Shown: positions 1 through 11,671, counted from the stretch's first letter. The stretch is DNA of 64,000 bases from Marasmius tenuissimus (GCA_029532415.1 JAQOTA010000069.1:1612001-1676000), one strand, 5' to 3'. Made by a program: numbers and translations. Notes: generated by a model not told the origin, from the sequence alone.

Positions 1-1273
1 AACGAGAAACTCACTGGTTCATCAACGGATCGTCTGGCTTGACGTCTTTCACTACAGTCGGAGCCATATACTTTTGACTTTTGTCGACCTCGCCTCCTAG
101 TACGACTTTCCCCTTCGTCTTCTGCAGGAGCTCATTGATCCGATCCAACGCCTGCGGTGTGACCAGCCGACCATAGGCACCCGCAGCCTTAGGGCCCTCT
201 GGAAGAGGGTAGAGCTCCGCATGCGCCTCCTTCAACGCCTCAACGAATTTATCCTGAAGGTCCTCCGTAGCCATAACATCATCAGGCGCAACACACGTTT
301 GACCGGCATTGGTGCACTTTCCCCAGAGAATTCGTCGAGCGGCGAGCTTGAGATCGTACTTGGGGTCGATAAAAACGGGAGATTTCCCGCCCAGCTCGAG
401 CGTGACGGGTGTGAGAGTTTTGCCTGCTGCTGTGACGATTGAGCCGACTTTGCCGCTGCCGGTGTACATGATATGGCCCCATGGCTTTTCGAGTAACTGG
501 ATTGATAGATGTTAGCGTCGACAGCCCAGGAGCCAAAAATCCGTGTATGGACGCACCCTCGTGGTCTCGGGAATGGCCCCGTTGATGACACGGACGACAG
601 AAGTGTCAAGGTATTTGTGTAGGAGCTCCGCCAGTAGAGAGCTAGTGACCGGTGTTTGCTCCGATGGTTTGATCACGACCGTGTTTCCGGCAGCAAGCGC
701 TGATGCCTTCAATTCGGAAGGTCAGTCGCCATCTTCAGTCCGGGACGAGTAGGTAGCACGTACCACGAGCGGGATACAAAGGAAGATGGGATAGTTGAAG
801 GGTGCGATGACGAGAACGACACCCTTAGGCTCCTTCAGCACCACTTTCTGTCGCATTGGACTCCAGGTCAAGGTGAACGGAGCCTTGTCTAGCTTCGCCC
901 ACTTCTCAACGTGATCATAAGTGTTCCTTATTTCGTTGAGACTGAGAGAGACTTCCAGCCTATAGGCGGAAGCATGAGTACTTTATGTCTCAACGTATGA
1001 CGGAAAGCACGCACAACTGAGATTCCAGCTCCGGTCTTCCCAGATCAGCTTTCAGGGCAGCCTCAAGGTGTTCCGTATTGTCGTCAATCATGTACATCAG
1101 TTGGGCCAACAGATACTTTCTGTAAGCAATGGACCTGGTCCTCCGCGACTTGAATGTCGCGTTGAGTTCCCTGTGAATCTGACAAGTTGCTGAGTGAGTT
1201 GTGCCACTCCTGTTGCGCTGAACAAGCTTACTTTGTCGATTTCTTCTAGGGGAGTATATCGTAACTCGGCCAT
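1..1273 (-). CDS. Aldehyde dehydrogenase, ALDH3-like, 3' end cut by window edge
   Basis: NAD(P)-dependent aldehyde dehydrogenase, probably oxidising fatty or aromatic aldehydes to acids. Translation starts at MAELRYTPLEEIDK (start codon 1271-1273), followed by an intron and an exon with ALKADLGRP, the usual N-terminal ALDH3 motif. Further exons carry KEPKGVVLVIAPFNYP, then GNTVVIKPSEQTP (cofactor site), then LELGGKSP with the general-base Glu, and GQTCVAPD with the catalytic Cys. The protein is still open at base 1, so the C-terminal oligomerisation part lies outside the window. At least four introns are needed. The second donor (near 1014) is weak (GTTGTG), so that boundary is tentative. The family is clear. 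Class 3 is chosen because the cysteine motif GQTCVAPD is of ALDH3 type and the N-terminus is short. Confidence 0.9.
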
Positions 1274-2445
1274 GGTCGCAGTCGTTGACACGGATGATAC
1301 TGGTAGAGAAGGAATGATCTGTCTCCATTCCCAGGCTATCGCGGCATTATATCTCTTGCTGGTTGAGCTGTTTATCCCGCTGGGGTGAGTGGTACGTGAA
1401 TGACGAGCTTGAGGAGGTTCGAGCTGGTTCGAGGTACCACGGGATGACGTTCCCGACTCCAGGAATTTGAAACCACCTTTGACGCCAGACACCGCTAGTT
1501 GGCAGTGGATCGCGAGATTGTGAGACCGAGACGTAGAGAAGAAAGCTCGTGGCTTACCTCTGTTCGAGTATCTTTGATTGGCTTCGCTCTAATAATCGTC
1601 TGTCATGCGTTCGTAAACCTCTAGCTCCTTTGCGAGATCGTTATTTCGCCCTCTAGCTGCTATACTCTGCGCGGTTTTGTCTCCGTCATATGAAAATGAA
1701 GGGCCCGCTCTTGTGCAATGATTTGATGTCCTACCAAGACGGACCAAGACCCAGCAACGAGTGATAGGGACGTCAGTTCTGGACTCTCCTTGAACTACTG
1801 CATCAGGATCTTTGCTATTTGCGGATCTTTATACACTCAGTGAGGGCTGCGAGTCGATATGGAAACAGAAGCAATCACAAACGTAGGAACCACCTTGCGA
1901 AACCGAGCTACACGATACAGTCACCGGAAGGAAACTTGACGGAAGTTCACATAAGAGTTGGATTCTCTGTCTCCTTCTCCACGTACTATAATATCAAGTC
2001 AAATGACGGGCATGAAAACCTAGAAATAATGCTCATTGCTTGCCTTCCTTGCTGCGCTACAGTATAACACTGGCGTGCGATGCTAGCGTGATGATTACAA
2101 GGTTGTAGGACGGCGCAGACTGGTTGGCTTCCAATGTGGTCGACACTTTGGACTCACCGTCATGGTGAAGACGATACAGAGCAACCTCAGGATGCTGAGC
2201 CACGGCCTGCCTTGATTAAAAGTTCTTCTCTTTCATCACTGCAAGAACACAGCGGCTTCGTGGATCCTAATCAGCCCGAAAGGAAAGCTAGTCACAGCCG
2301 CAGTGACCAGAAAAAGAAAAAAAAAGCGAGGAAAATCCGCATTGAATAGAGGTATCATACAGGATATACAGGGATTAAAGGGTCCATTCGTGGGGGAATA
2401 AGAGGGTGAGGGAGATCCGAGGTTCTGTACTCTGAAATGGGCATA
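1274..2445. other. Intergenic, no gene recognised
   Basis: This holds the upstream region of the aldehyde dehydrogenase and the 3' flank of PMP3. Short open frames exist (for example 1819-2067, +), but none shows a recognisable domain, a plausible splice pattern or homology to the neighbours. An A-rich run lies near 2311-2326. Confidence 0.5.
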
Positions 2446-2924
2446 TCAAGCTTGAGGCTGGTGGCTGGTGGCACCATAATACGGCGGAGCTCCTGCGGGC
2501 GCTTGCTGGGCATATGGCTCGTATGTCCCATTTCCAACATCTGCGACATCTAGTCAGTAAAAGCGGTGGTAAAAGTCCTAGTAAGACATACATTGGTATC
2601 CTCCCTGTCCATATCTTTCCTCAGCCTGCATCTTCTTGTAAATGAGCCAGAAGGCGTGCAAGTGTCCGGGAAGATATCCAAGGCTGCCCAGGAAGAACCA
2701 AGTCAATAAAACATGTTCTCAATGTCCAGTACAAGTGAGCTCACATTGTCAAACAAATGTTGATGATGAGGTCGCAGCTACATCCTGCGATGAAGGCAGC
2801 TGCAGCAGGAGGGAAGACGATAGCAACCTATTCGTGAAGAAACGAAGTTCAGTTCTAGTTTTATGGGACAAGCCTGATTGCAACTACTCACAAGGATCAG
2901 GATAATGTCGGAAGTCTTGACCAT
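2446..2924 (-). CDS. PMP3: Plasma membrane proteolipid 3 (PMP3/UPF0057)
   Basis: Small hydrophobic membrane protein that influences plasma-membrane potential and salt tolerance. It starts MVKTSDIILIL (start 2922-2924). After an intron comes VAIVFPPAAAAFIAGCSCD, then LIINICLT, and after a second intron LLTWFFLGSLGYLPGHLHAFW, the signature of the family with two membrane spans. A last intron (GTATGT..CGCAG) joins GQGGYQ to a Tyr/Pro/Gln-rich cytoplasmic tail, YVGNGTYEPYAQ to SHQPQA, stop at 2446-2448. The tail makes it longer (roughly 90 residues) than the 55-residue yeast Pmp3, as in other filamentous fungi. A perfect CRE palindrome lies about 130 bases upstream. Confidence 0.93.
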
Positions 2925-3051
2925 GTTGATGTTGGAAGAAGTAGCTCGTTAGGTGAATTTCAGAGTAAGTAGATGGTGGAAGAGAAGAAAGAGTGCTGTA
3001 TAAATCCTGACTCCCGCGCTGCGGCGTGGTGTCAGCGCGTCATTCTCTTCA

Positions 3052-3059
3052 TGACGTCA
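3052..3059. promoter_or_regulatory. CRE/ATF palindrome TGACGTCA
   Basis: Perfect 8-base TGACGTCA, the binding site of CREB/ATF-type bZIP factors (Atf1/Sko1 class in fungi). It lies about 130 bases upstream of PMP3, a salt-stress gene, and about 170 bases upstream of the possible gene starting at 3228. The site is seen directly; regulation is inferred. Confidence 0.5.
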
Positions 3060-3152
3060 CTGTTAGCCCAACATGCATGTGACCTCGGCCCCGAGTCAAG
3101 GCACCGTGATAAGCGCCCTCCCCATTCAGCGCTTCAGCCGCGACGCGTCGAC

Positions 3153-3203
3153 TCTTCTTCTCTCTGCGTCCATCTCCATTCTCACTTCCTCTTTCTAATA
3201 GCT
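3153..3203 (+). promoter_or_regulatory. CT-rich tract typical of a fungal core promoter
   Basis: Pyrimidine-rich stretch ending 25 bases before the ATG at 3228, which has a good context (CCAAAATGAC). Such tracts often mark transcription starts of expressed fungal genes. It is the main reason for suspecting a gene to the right. Confidence 0.4.
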
Positions 3204-3227
3204 CTTTGCTCGCGTTTCTCGCCCAAA

Positions 3228-3846
3228 ATGACTGGTATATCACCTGGACTCAAATCTCGAAAGTGAGGAATGATCTCACACCGCTAAGTACCCCCCTTAC
3301 GAGTCAGTAGAGAGGGCTGAAGAACGCGGATAACGTGAAGAGGGAGGGTATGAATGGAACTCAAGGCCAGCGAGAAGCAAGAGTAGGGGAGAGAAGGGTG
3401 AGGCACTCAGAGCAACCTGCGAGGGGAGAACCACTCGTCATTTCCCCAACAGTCGGAATTCACAGTCGAGACAAGAAACTTGCTCCCGAAGACACTTTTG
3501 GAGAAGTTGAAGGATTGGATTGCGCCTGAAAGGCTGGTGGAATGCGAGCAGGCGCATACATCGAGGCTTCGAGCGTGCCCTCAATCGAACGACGGAGAGA
3601 GCAAAGAACTCGTTGACGAGAACTCGAATTGTTCAAAGAATTCGCCGAGCGCTTCAGCTTTTGTTGCTATCGACAAAGTCATTTACGAAAGGAACATCTA
3701 CATCCCCCGAGTATTGATACTATTCTACTAATTACTATTCGACTCAGGCGGTGTCTTCCGCGCTGTTCTTTAGGGAGCACCTCAAGACGCTCGGCTACGA
3801 CGCTGCGCTCGAACTGGAGATACTCCCGCTAGATGGTACCGAGCAA
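3228..3846 (+). CDS. Possible short multi-exon gene, function unknown
   Basis: Tentative model. It rests on a well-placed ATG (3228) behind a CT-rich tract, an open stretch reading LLPKTLLEKLKDWIAPERLV (about 3482-3541), and a final stretch after a possible TCAG acceptor (ending 3748) reading SSALFFREHLKTLGYDAALE and ending LPLDGTEQNDY with a stop at 3844-3846. These segments have protein-like composition, but I could not find one splice pattern that joins them without stops. It may therefore be a decayed gene or two unrelated fragments. I recognise no family. Confidence 0.3.
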
Positions 3847-4837
3847 AATGATTACTGACCGTCAACGTACTTTGTGTCAAAGACAAGGTCTCGCAAGGCA
3901 TGGAAGGGCTCGGTTGGACGTCATCAACTCCTTAAATATTGCCCATCTTCCAGCTTTTGGGAAAAGACTCTACTCGTCGAAGTGTGTCCGACAACGACTT
4001 CGAGTACGCGCTGATGTTGGCCATCTGTGTGTTATTTAGAGTTCTCAAACCCCAGACACAAACTGCGTTTCTAAGCCAAGGATCCGAAGATGACATCGAA
4101 GCTTTGGCCCGAGTGTAGCTTCGGTTGGCACGCCGGCGGGACGACCCGCAACACACGCAACATATCGCGTGTTACGGGTCCAAGGGCTCTACTGGAGTTG
4201 ACAGTAACCTACAGAAACATGCAAGGTACGGGGAAATAACTTTGTTGATAGACTTGCGCTGGAAACAACATCGGGAAGCCTGGTTAGGTTCAATTCCGTG
4301 CCAGTATCTCTAAGACGTTAGGCCTTGAACAGACAAAGCCACCAGCACAATGCTAGAGGTCGCGGAAAGTGACGACTTCCAGACCAGCCAGAATTCTGAA
4401 ACCGAAACGAAACATAATTGAAGGATGTTGATTTGAGCCTTGAGATCAGTGACTAATTGTAGGTTGTATTACCGTAGAACTACTATGTAGTTGGTACGTC
4501 GGGACTTGCCACGCCGACCAATGTCCTGCCAATCCTCTAAAGCCAACCGATACTTTCATTTTAGTCAGATACTTGAGGCCCTGAAAGCTTGAGGAGGCGA
4601 GGACCGGATTGTGTACCAATCGATTACTCGAATACTAACGAAACGAGATACTACTCACTACAGATTTGAGAGGTATGTACCGTAGCCATCAAAAAGCAAA
4701 AGCACTGTCATTGTCATTGCAGTGTTCAAGCAGAAAAGAGTCCGTCGCTAACTAGCAAAACACGAAAACCAAACCAATCACAAAAGCAGGAGAAAAGAGA
4801 AGATCGTCCGTGTACGGTACGTAGGTTTGTCCACATC
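3847..4837. other. Intergenic, nothing recognised
   Basis: About 1 kb without a convincing open frame, repeat or RNA gene on either strand. It holds the 3' flank of the GPI-type gene on the right. Confidence 0.5.
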
Positions 4838-6362
4838 TTAGATCAACAGCACGCCCATACTTCCCAACACCAATGCACCGAACATTCCGAGCACGACCGA
4901 CTTTCCAGCCCTAATCGCGCCATTGTCCTTAGATTCCGACGAAGAGGAGTTTCCAGTCGCACCGGACCCAGCTCCAGAGCTAGTTCCGGTGGGTTTGGTT
5001 CCGGAGCCGGAACCAGAGGGGTTTCCACTTCCGCCCGAGGAAGCAGCGGGAGCCAAACTGGCCAACTTCTCAACCTTGGTCCATTTGGCGCCAGAGTTGT
5101 CGCCGTCGGCACTGTAGGGAATGTACTGGATACCAGATTGAGAGGAGGAAGAGACGAGAGCGGTTATGGAGGCAGCATAGACGGCAGAGGAGTCCTTTGC
5201 GGGAGGGCCGGCGAGAGCTTTGGTGGAGTTGCTCTGGGGTGCGGAGGTGGAAAACGTCAGGAATTGGATCGAACGGAATAACGGCGTACACATACCTCGA
5301 CATTGATGACATAGGTGCCGGAACCATCATCAGGGATGAAGGCGAATTCTTGCTGAACCTGAAAACCAATGTAGACGTTAGCGATCGGGTGCAAGTCGTA
5401 TAAGCGACAACGGCGTCCGTAGCAGAGAGAACAAACTCAGGAACACGGCCAATTGTTCCCGACGGTAAAAAAAACGAGATCACTCACCCCTTCTGATTTG
5501 AAGAACGAAGCGACCTGGCCATGCTGTGCGGGGAACTCTGCTCCTGAGCAAGTTTGAACTTCGGGTTGCCAGTATGAGACTGCGAACGCAGTCAGCAACG
5601 TTTCACGCGCACGGACAAACAAGTGCTACACTCACAGTGAATAACGAAGATATTGGCCTTGCCAGCACCAGCGGTGTTCAAGAAATGAATGTGGTTTTGG
5701 GCAAGTCCCATAACGGGTTGATATCCATCTGTCTTGAACTCAGGGTTTCTGACGCTCTCCCATGTAACGGTATCAGCAGCGGCGGTCTTGCTGGCCATGT
5801 CAAGGGCCCACATCTTTTGCTGCGCCAGTGTATCTGTATGAACCGTGAGTTTCAGAACGAGAGGATTAAGTTGGTTATAGGCAAGATTGCTCACAGAACA
5901 CATTGGTATCATGATCCAGAATTGACACGGCACTGCTCATGTCAGGTCCTCCGCTGGCGACATTCTGTGTCGACCACGACTTGGCGGTAGCATCGTAGAT
6001 GTACACTGAGGAGGGGTTGGACTTGTCGGCATTCAGCACGTAAACTGCATTGAAGAACTAAGAATGAAAATCTAGTCAGTCAAAGCAGTGCAGAGGACAA
6101 AATGAGAACATACCTGTGCCAAGTAACAAGTAACACCATCAGTATCAAACTTGGGTCTTCCGTTGGCAGTAATCTCAGTCGGTTGTCCAGAGCCCCACGA
6201 GTCTTGTGTACCCGCATTGTAGTCCTTTCCACCGTAGTTGAAAGCAAGCAAGTTAAAGTTGCTGTCGAAGGCCAGGCATGAGCTGGCAGCCATTGCCGAG
6301 GTGGCGAAGGACGAGAATAAAAGAGCGACGAGGGTGAGTTTGGAATTCATTTTTGAACTCAT
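4838..6362 (-). CDS. Secreted, probably GPI-anchored Ser/Gly-rich protein
   Basis: Predicted cell-surface protein of unknown function. The N-terminus (start 6360-6362) has a signal peptide: MNSKLTLVALLFSSFATSAM, then an Ala-Ser cleavage region. The mature part continues with FDTDGVTCYLAQ and, after introns, VYVLNADKSNPSSVYIYDA, then MWALDMASKTAAADTVTWES, NHIHFLNTAGAGKANIFVIH, CSGAEFPAQHGQVASFF and FIPDDGSGTYVINVE. The C-terminal exon is rich in Ser, Gly, Thr and Pro (SGGSGNPSGSGSGTKPTG) and ends in a hydrophobic segment, VVLGMFGALVLGSMGVLLI, directly before the stop at 4838-4840, as in GPI-attachment signals. A second in-frame Met four residues in (MNSK) is an equally good start. The tandem VYVLNAD/IYD phrases recall beta-propeller repeats, but I assign no family. 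At least five introns. Confidence 0.85.
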
Positions 6363-7422
6363 TGTAAGTAAAAGAGAGGTCTAGTTTGTGAGATGCGGGA
6401 TTAGAGGTCGTTAATGGACGGGAGGGAGGGGATGGAGGAGAAGGTGCTGCTGAAGAGGAGAAACCGGCGGAATTATTATGATGGAACCTGTCAGGCCATG
6501 GCCCTTTTATAGGATCATCACCCTGACAATGCCGATCGTTCCCATCAGTTACATCGGCAAAAATATTCTCATCGTTATTTTTATCTCGTTATAGATTCTC
6601 GAAATAGCTGTGAACTCGCAAATGCTCTCAGTAGAAGGAGGACGAGTATTCATCACAGTGGTAAAATTTTGTGGTCCGGAAGATAAATGGTATCCGTCCA
6701 TGAGGAGCTTGCACGCCACGCCGGGACAGGAGGTTTTCGCGATGATCTGGAACGCTTCACTTACACGAGGATGTCCGTAAGCTTGCAGGCATGCCGCGTG
6801 GATACATCCAGAGCAAACCTGGTACTCTGCGCAGTGGACAGTGAACCCTGTTTGTCAATTGATGCCACTTTCCGAATAAAACCGGTCGACAGCTGGAAGG
6901 AGCCACGGTATTGGAATTGGAGCAAGCCCAGGAGGAATGTCAAGCTCCACATTTGTGTTTCTATACTTACATGTTCTCCTGATAACTGTCGGTTGTGAAG
7001 GGCGCAGTGAGAGTCTCGTTGCTTCAGCAGGCAAACGAAAGCCACCAGCTTTCATTGAGCTGTGGGTCTGGTAGATGGATAAGAAACCTTTTGGGACAAC
7101 AAGCACTTGCGGAGCCTTCAAGTTGTGTCACCGGTTCTGGAGAGCACGATTTCACGACACGACGTCCCTTTCGGGTGCCCCTGAAGAGACTTCTTACCCA
7201 ACGAGAGACTCCCGACTGACTGCCGTTTGAACGCCGACATCGTATGCGAAAAGTGGCTTCAATATAAGCGCTGCGAGGTTGCACTAATAATACACGTGAA
7301 TATGTTGGTGCCGAATATAAAACGAATATCGAAAGCTAGGCGACTGCAATAGACCAGATAAGCTGAGCACAAGTCAGTGTAATGTTTTGCGAGCACAAGG
7401 AGAAAACCATACTAAATTTCTA
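6363..7422. other. Intergenic, promoter of the GPI-type gene
   Basis: Upstream region of the secreted-protein gene, with a TATA-like TTTATAGG near 6507, and the 3' flank of GLE1. Open frames at 6687-6998 (+) and 6761-7045 (-) overlap each other and look random. Confidence 0.5.
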
Positions 7423-9673
7423 TCATCTCCCATGGCCCAGGTTGAAACCTGGATCTACGGGTGAATTAAATCTCCCAGGTTGAGGTGCGGCCAATCTGCC
7501 TCCGTCACTCCCCGTCATGATATTCTCAATCTCGAACCGCACCCTCGATCTTGCAGCAATACCACTAGGGGTCTCCCCACCCATGAGTTTGCCGTTCCCA
7601 AGGCCCTTCGTCGCCCCCTCGTATAGCAGAGAAAGCAATTTCACGAACTGCGCGCCCCATATCTGCCTTGCGTCTGCACCAAGGGTTTCAAGGGCCACTA
7701 AACGAAGAATCAGAACCTGGCCAGAAAGAACGAAGGTGAAAAATAATTACCATGCAACACCCCTACTCCAACTGGACTCTCCAACAACACCCTGTCACTC
7801 ACCACCCTCGCCATCCACGCCCACACCCTCGTCATCTGCCACATCCCACCCAACGGCCCCCTCTTCGGCACTATCTTCAAGATCGCGAAATACAGCCTCA
7901 TAACACCCATCACACGATCGCTATACTCCGTCTCAGTCTCCCCTTCTCGATACCCCATAACCTTCTTCTTCTCCGCAACGTCCGTCCAGGGTCTTCCATC
8001 GTAATCAGTAGGAGGAAGAACGTACACGGGTATCGCCCAGCCTCCTACCCGTTGAACGATCTTGGCGAAGAATACTTCAGGGAAGCCTTGAAGGGTATCT
8101 AAGCAGTTGAACGCAACTTGAGCCAACGGCTCGACTGAACGTTTTTCTGCTGTTACTTCGGTTTCGGCTTGGAGAATGAAGGCTTTCGCAAGAGCAGAGA
8201 GAAGTGCTGTGTAGACGGGAGGGGGATGGGAGACGCTGGGAACGAGGATCTGCATGAGTTGGGCGGACTGTAGAGAGCGTCTGTGAGTGGATTCGTAAGA
8301 AGAAAATGGAAGATGGGACTTACGACTCGGGCTATTGCCTCCGCATCGTTGGTGAGTTGACCGACTTTGGGGATAATCTGTCGCCGTCCAGCGAGGTATG
8401 TGGACTTCATGGCCTTGTCATTCTTGACCACTCGGGTGCCCTGGGACTTGGCGATCTGCAGAGGCAAGGTAAGACGTTGCACGTTGCAAGTTGATGAATT
8501 TAGAATACGAACGTTCAGATTCCCTCGTGCCTTTGCCCAATCCTCCTCTGAAGTCGTCATGCCTGTCTGCTTCCTGGACGATTCCTCCGCCTTCAATCTG
8601 TCCGCTCGTTCTTTCGCCTCTTTCTCCCTGCGCTCCTTATCTTCTCGCTCCTTCCTTTCCTCTTCTTCTTTCTTCTGTCTGGCTTCTTCCTCTTCGCGTT
8701 TCTTCTTCTCCGCCTCCAGCCTTCGTTGTGTTTCCTCTCTCCTCTGCCTTTCTTCTTCCTCCCTCCGTCTCTTTTCCTCCGCCTCCTTGATCCGTCTCTC
8801 TTCATCCCACTTTGCCTGTGCCTTCTCTTGATCGAGCTTTATACTCGTCTCAATCCTATCCCATAGAAACTTGTTTCGGTTTTCAAGGCCCTCACGCAAT
8901 TTAGCCTCGGCTTGCTGGTACTGAAGTCGGAACTTCTCGAGTGATGCGTTCACGTCAGACTGTTCCTTGGCGTGTAACAACGACAACCTTTCTATTTCTT
9001 TCACCAGAAGCTCTTCTTGGGTGGCATGTAATCTCGATTGTGAAGATTCATGTTCTTTCCGTGCGGTTCGCTAGTGATTCTCGTAAGTACAGAGTCCCCC
9101 TTATATACCAAAACCACACAACGCACCAAGGATTCCTTCCTCATTTCCTTCTCCCACTCTTCGTAAGGATCGTAATGACGCGCTCGTAACCGTATTGCAG
9201 CTATTGTATCTTCCACATAACGTTGTTCTTTCGTCGTTCGCGAAGAAGCTGATAGCTGTGTTCGTCTGAGAACGCAAAAATGAATTAGTTCACGATGCAA
9301 AAACGAGATAGGAGTAGACACACGGGGGCGGGGGAGGTACTTCGGATTCCGAGCCATAGCAGAACGAATCCGAGTCCGAGTCTGAACTCGGTACGGAGTC
9401 GATATCGCTAGTGCTACCGCTTTCGGTGTCGTAAGAGTCAGAAGAGTCATCTTCGTCGATGTCGTAGTCGTCCTCGTCGTCAGAATTCAGTCCGAATGTT
9501 GAGGTATGTCTTCTAGGCGGCGTAACGGGGGCATGGGGTCGTTTCGAATGCTTCTTCGGTGGCTTTATTCTTGCCCTGTAATGAGTATTTAGAGTTTGGT
9601 ACTTCGGTAGAAAGGATGAGACTTGCTTGCGAACAGGTGAGGGCGACAGAGAGCGAGGTGCGCTGAAGCGCAT
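7423..9673 (-). CDS. GLE1: mRNA export factor GLE1
   Basis: Nucleoporin at the cytoplasmic face of the nuclear pore. With inositol hexakisphosphate it activates the DEAD-box ATPase Dbp5 during mRNA export. It starts MRFSAPRSLSPSP (start 9671-9673). The N-terminal part has an acidic Ser/Asp stretch (SDDEDDYDIDEDDSSDSYD). The centre is a long highly charged coiled coil rich in Glu, Arg and Lys (codons for it lie around 8590-8830). The C-terminal helical GLE1 domain includes RQIIPKVGQLTNDAEAI, then VAFNCLDTLQGFPEVFFAKI, PVYVLPPTDYDGRPW and FAILKIVPKRGPLGGMWQMT, and ends FNSPVDPGFNLGHGR with a stop at 7423-7425. Domain order and length fit the family. Five or more introns are needed. Head-to-head with the proteasome gene, start codons 298 bases apart. 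Confidence 0.93.
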
Positions 9674-9971
9674 GGTGAGCTTCGAGTACTTAAAACTGGC
9701 TCTTTATTAGCTTGTGTGGGATTTTACAAGTTCATTAGACTCACCCCGACGTGTACTGCGTACTCAGCAATGAGCTTAACAATAAATTTGACGATGGACT
9801 CGACGATGACGGCGCGGTTGAAGACAAACTGCAACTTAAAGTCGTGCCTCCGCACCGGGCCTCGAGGTATACTGAGTCACGTGGAGGTCCTAGGGTTAGG
9901 GTCTGCCCGACGCGCGTTCGCGCGAAATTACAGACTGGGTCACTAATCTCTAACCACGACCACCACGACCC
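9674..9971. promoter_or_regulatory. Bidirectional promoter GLE1/PRE1 with E-box and telomere-like motif
   Basis: Shared 298-base region between divergent start codons. It contains CACGTG at 9878-9883 and TAGGGTTAGGG at 9891-9901, two units of the vertebrate/basidiomycete telomere repeat and a known binding type for Tbf1/TRF-like factors in promoters. A CpG-rich stretch follows at 9907-9924. Motifs are seen; their use is inferred. Confidence 0.5.
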
Positions 9972-10679
9972 ATGGAGACTTCATTTGCTCTGACTGGAAA
10001 GGGCTATGTGCTTGTAGCAGCAGACACCACCTCTGCGCGATCCATCGTAAAGATGAAGATCGATGAAGACAAAATCAAGGACTTGGGTTCCCATCTGCTT
10101 ATGGCTTATTCTGGCGAGCCAGGTAATAGTCTCTCCTGTTACACTTCAGAACTTTGGATTGCTCAAATTGCTATATTATAGGTGACACTGTCCAATTCGC
10201 TGAATACGTCGAGCGAAACATTCGTCTCTTCCAGATTCGTAACAACTATGCCCTTCGTCCGTCAGCAGCAGCATCTTGGATACGCCGTTCGTTAGCGCAA
10301 TCCCTGCGATCACGGAAACCATATTCTGTCAACCTTCTCCTTGGAGGATATGATGTCGCTGCGGAGGAGCCTCACCTTTACTGGATCGATTATCTTGGAA
10401 CTTCGACGGAGGTGCCGTTCGGTGCCCATGGATACGGAAGTTATTTTGCGCTGAGTTTGTTGGATCGGTGAGTGGAGAACGCCGTTGTTACCCTTCACAG
10501 TGAAGTCATAACACTCGCCCCTATACGCCAGGTACCACGATCCCGACGCATCTTTGGAAGAAGGAATCGCGACCCTAAAGAGATGCATCGACGAAGTAGC
10601 TAAGCGATTGGTGGTCAGCCCAGGCAAATACAAAGTGAAGGTGGTGGACAAGGACGGCTCGCGCGAGATAGAGATTTGA
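9972..10679 (+). CDS. PRE1: 20S proteasome subunit beta-4 (PSMB2/Pre1)
   Basis: Non-catalytic beta subunit of the 20S proteasome core. Three exons are clear: 9972-10122, 10182-10467 and 10532-10679, giving 194 residues, close to yeast Pre1 (198). It begins METSFALTGKGYVLVAADT, the beta-4 start without the active-site Thr or cleavable propeptide. Other family phrases are KDLGSHLLMAYSGEPGDT, NLLLGGYDVAAEEPHLYWI, VPFGAHGYGSYFALSLLDR and a C-terminal KVKVVDKDGSREIEI. Splices preserve frame exactly: EPG|DT at the first intron and DR|YHD at the second. It shares its promoter with GLE1. Confidence 0.96.
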
Positions 10680-10980
10680 TGGAACTCCAACTTCTTTTCA
10701 CTCCGATTTTTGTATTGATAGGCATTAGCATAGCAGGAGAATCATTCTGTTTCCGACGAAAGCCGCTCTTTGTTGTGATCGTGATTGTGCACGGGCCACT
10801 GAAGGCCACTCATTGTTCTCACCTCCTCAATGTGGATATCCGAAAAGCTACCGATCAACAATATGCCACCTTATACGTGCCACAATAGCCTTGGTATAAA
10901 AGATAAAAGGATGACGCACCACGAGTAAACTATCCCTGTTGTCCCTTCCCCAATTCTGAACAGTCCCCGTAAAACTCAGC
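10680..10980. other. Intergenic spacer
   Basis: 3' flank of the proteasome gene and promoter of the next gene. A TATA-like GGTATAAAAG is at about 10892-10901. Nothing else recognised. Confidence 0.5.
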
Positions 10981-11671
10981 ATGGTTCATTTTCTAGCACG
11001 GTTGGCTTGGAGAAGACACAGGCCATTTCCTTATTCTATCCCCTCCATCCAGTCTCGTTTTCAAAAAGCTCTACGGAAACTGTTCCGGAGACCCGGATCC
11101 AGCACTTCAACGCGTCGCCCCTATACACCCGCTCATTTCTCTACTCAGAATTCCACCTCCCCCGCTTCACTCGACACAGAGTCTTCCCTGAATTCGACTC
11201 ATAAGGCCATTTCGGCTTTGTCGCTGGTCGATACTGCACCCATAGCCAACTCGGGCACGACCGAGCAGACTCAGCTACTCGATCACCGGGAATGTTCGAA
11301 GAACAAGAAAAAGCGTCCGTCGTTACGAAGGGCGGATTTCTCCTCGAGATTCAGTCTGAAAACCTCTTCATCGGCTAGAATCATGGTGTGTTCCATATCT
11401 CGTCCAACCCTCTTCGTCTTGATCCTTATGAACTCCCCTTGTTTTCTAGAAATACGTTCCCCCAAGACGCATACTCCATCCACCTCCTAACCTCGACGCT
11501 ATAGTGCCGGAGATTCCCACTCCGGTCATAGGGCACATTGACGATGCGAATGTGCTCTCGCGTACACCTTCCGGCACTATGAAACGCAAAGAGCCCGGGA
11601 GCCCTGGGCTTTTGCAACCGCTTCGACCTCCACCGTGGCATTTTCGCCGTCGCCAAACCGCTAGAGCTTGA
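10981..11671 (+). CDS. Hypothetical basic protein, two exons
   Basis: Unknown function. The model has exons 10981-11385 and 11450-11671 joined by a good intron (GTGTGT..TTCTAG), giving 208 residues. The N-terminus, MVHFLARLAWRRHRPFPYS, is Arg-rich, has few acidic residues and carries FQKALRKLFRRPGSS. With the following Ser/Thr-rich stretch it resembles a mitochondrial targeting region. The middle is Ser/Thr-rich and the C-terminus Pro/Arg-rich (KYVPPRRILHPPPNLD, then LRPPPWHFRRRQTARA, stop 11669-11671). No domain is recognised. The intron keeps the frame and both exons have coding-like composition. Confidence 0.65.

Noticed and set aside
6687..7284. Overlapping frames on both strands between the GPI-type gene and GLE1
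   Set aside because: They contradict each other, lack motifs and sit in the promoter/3'-flank region.
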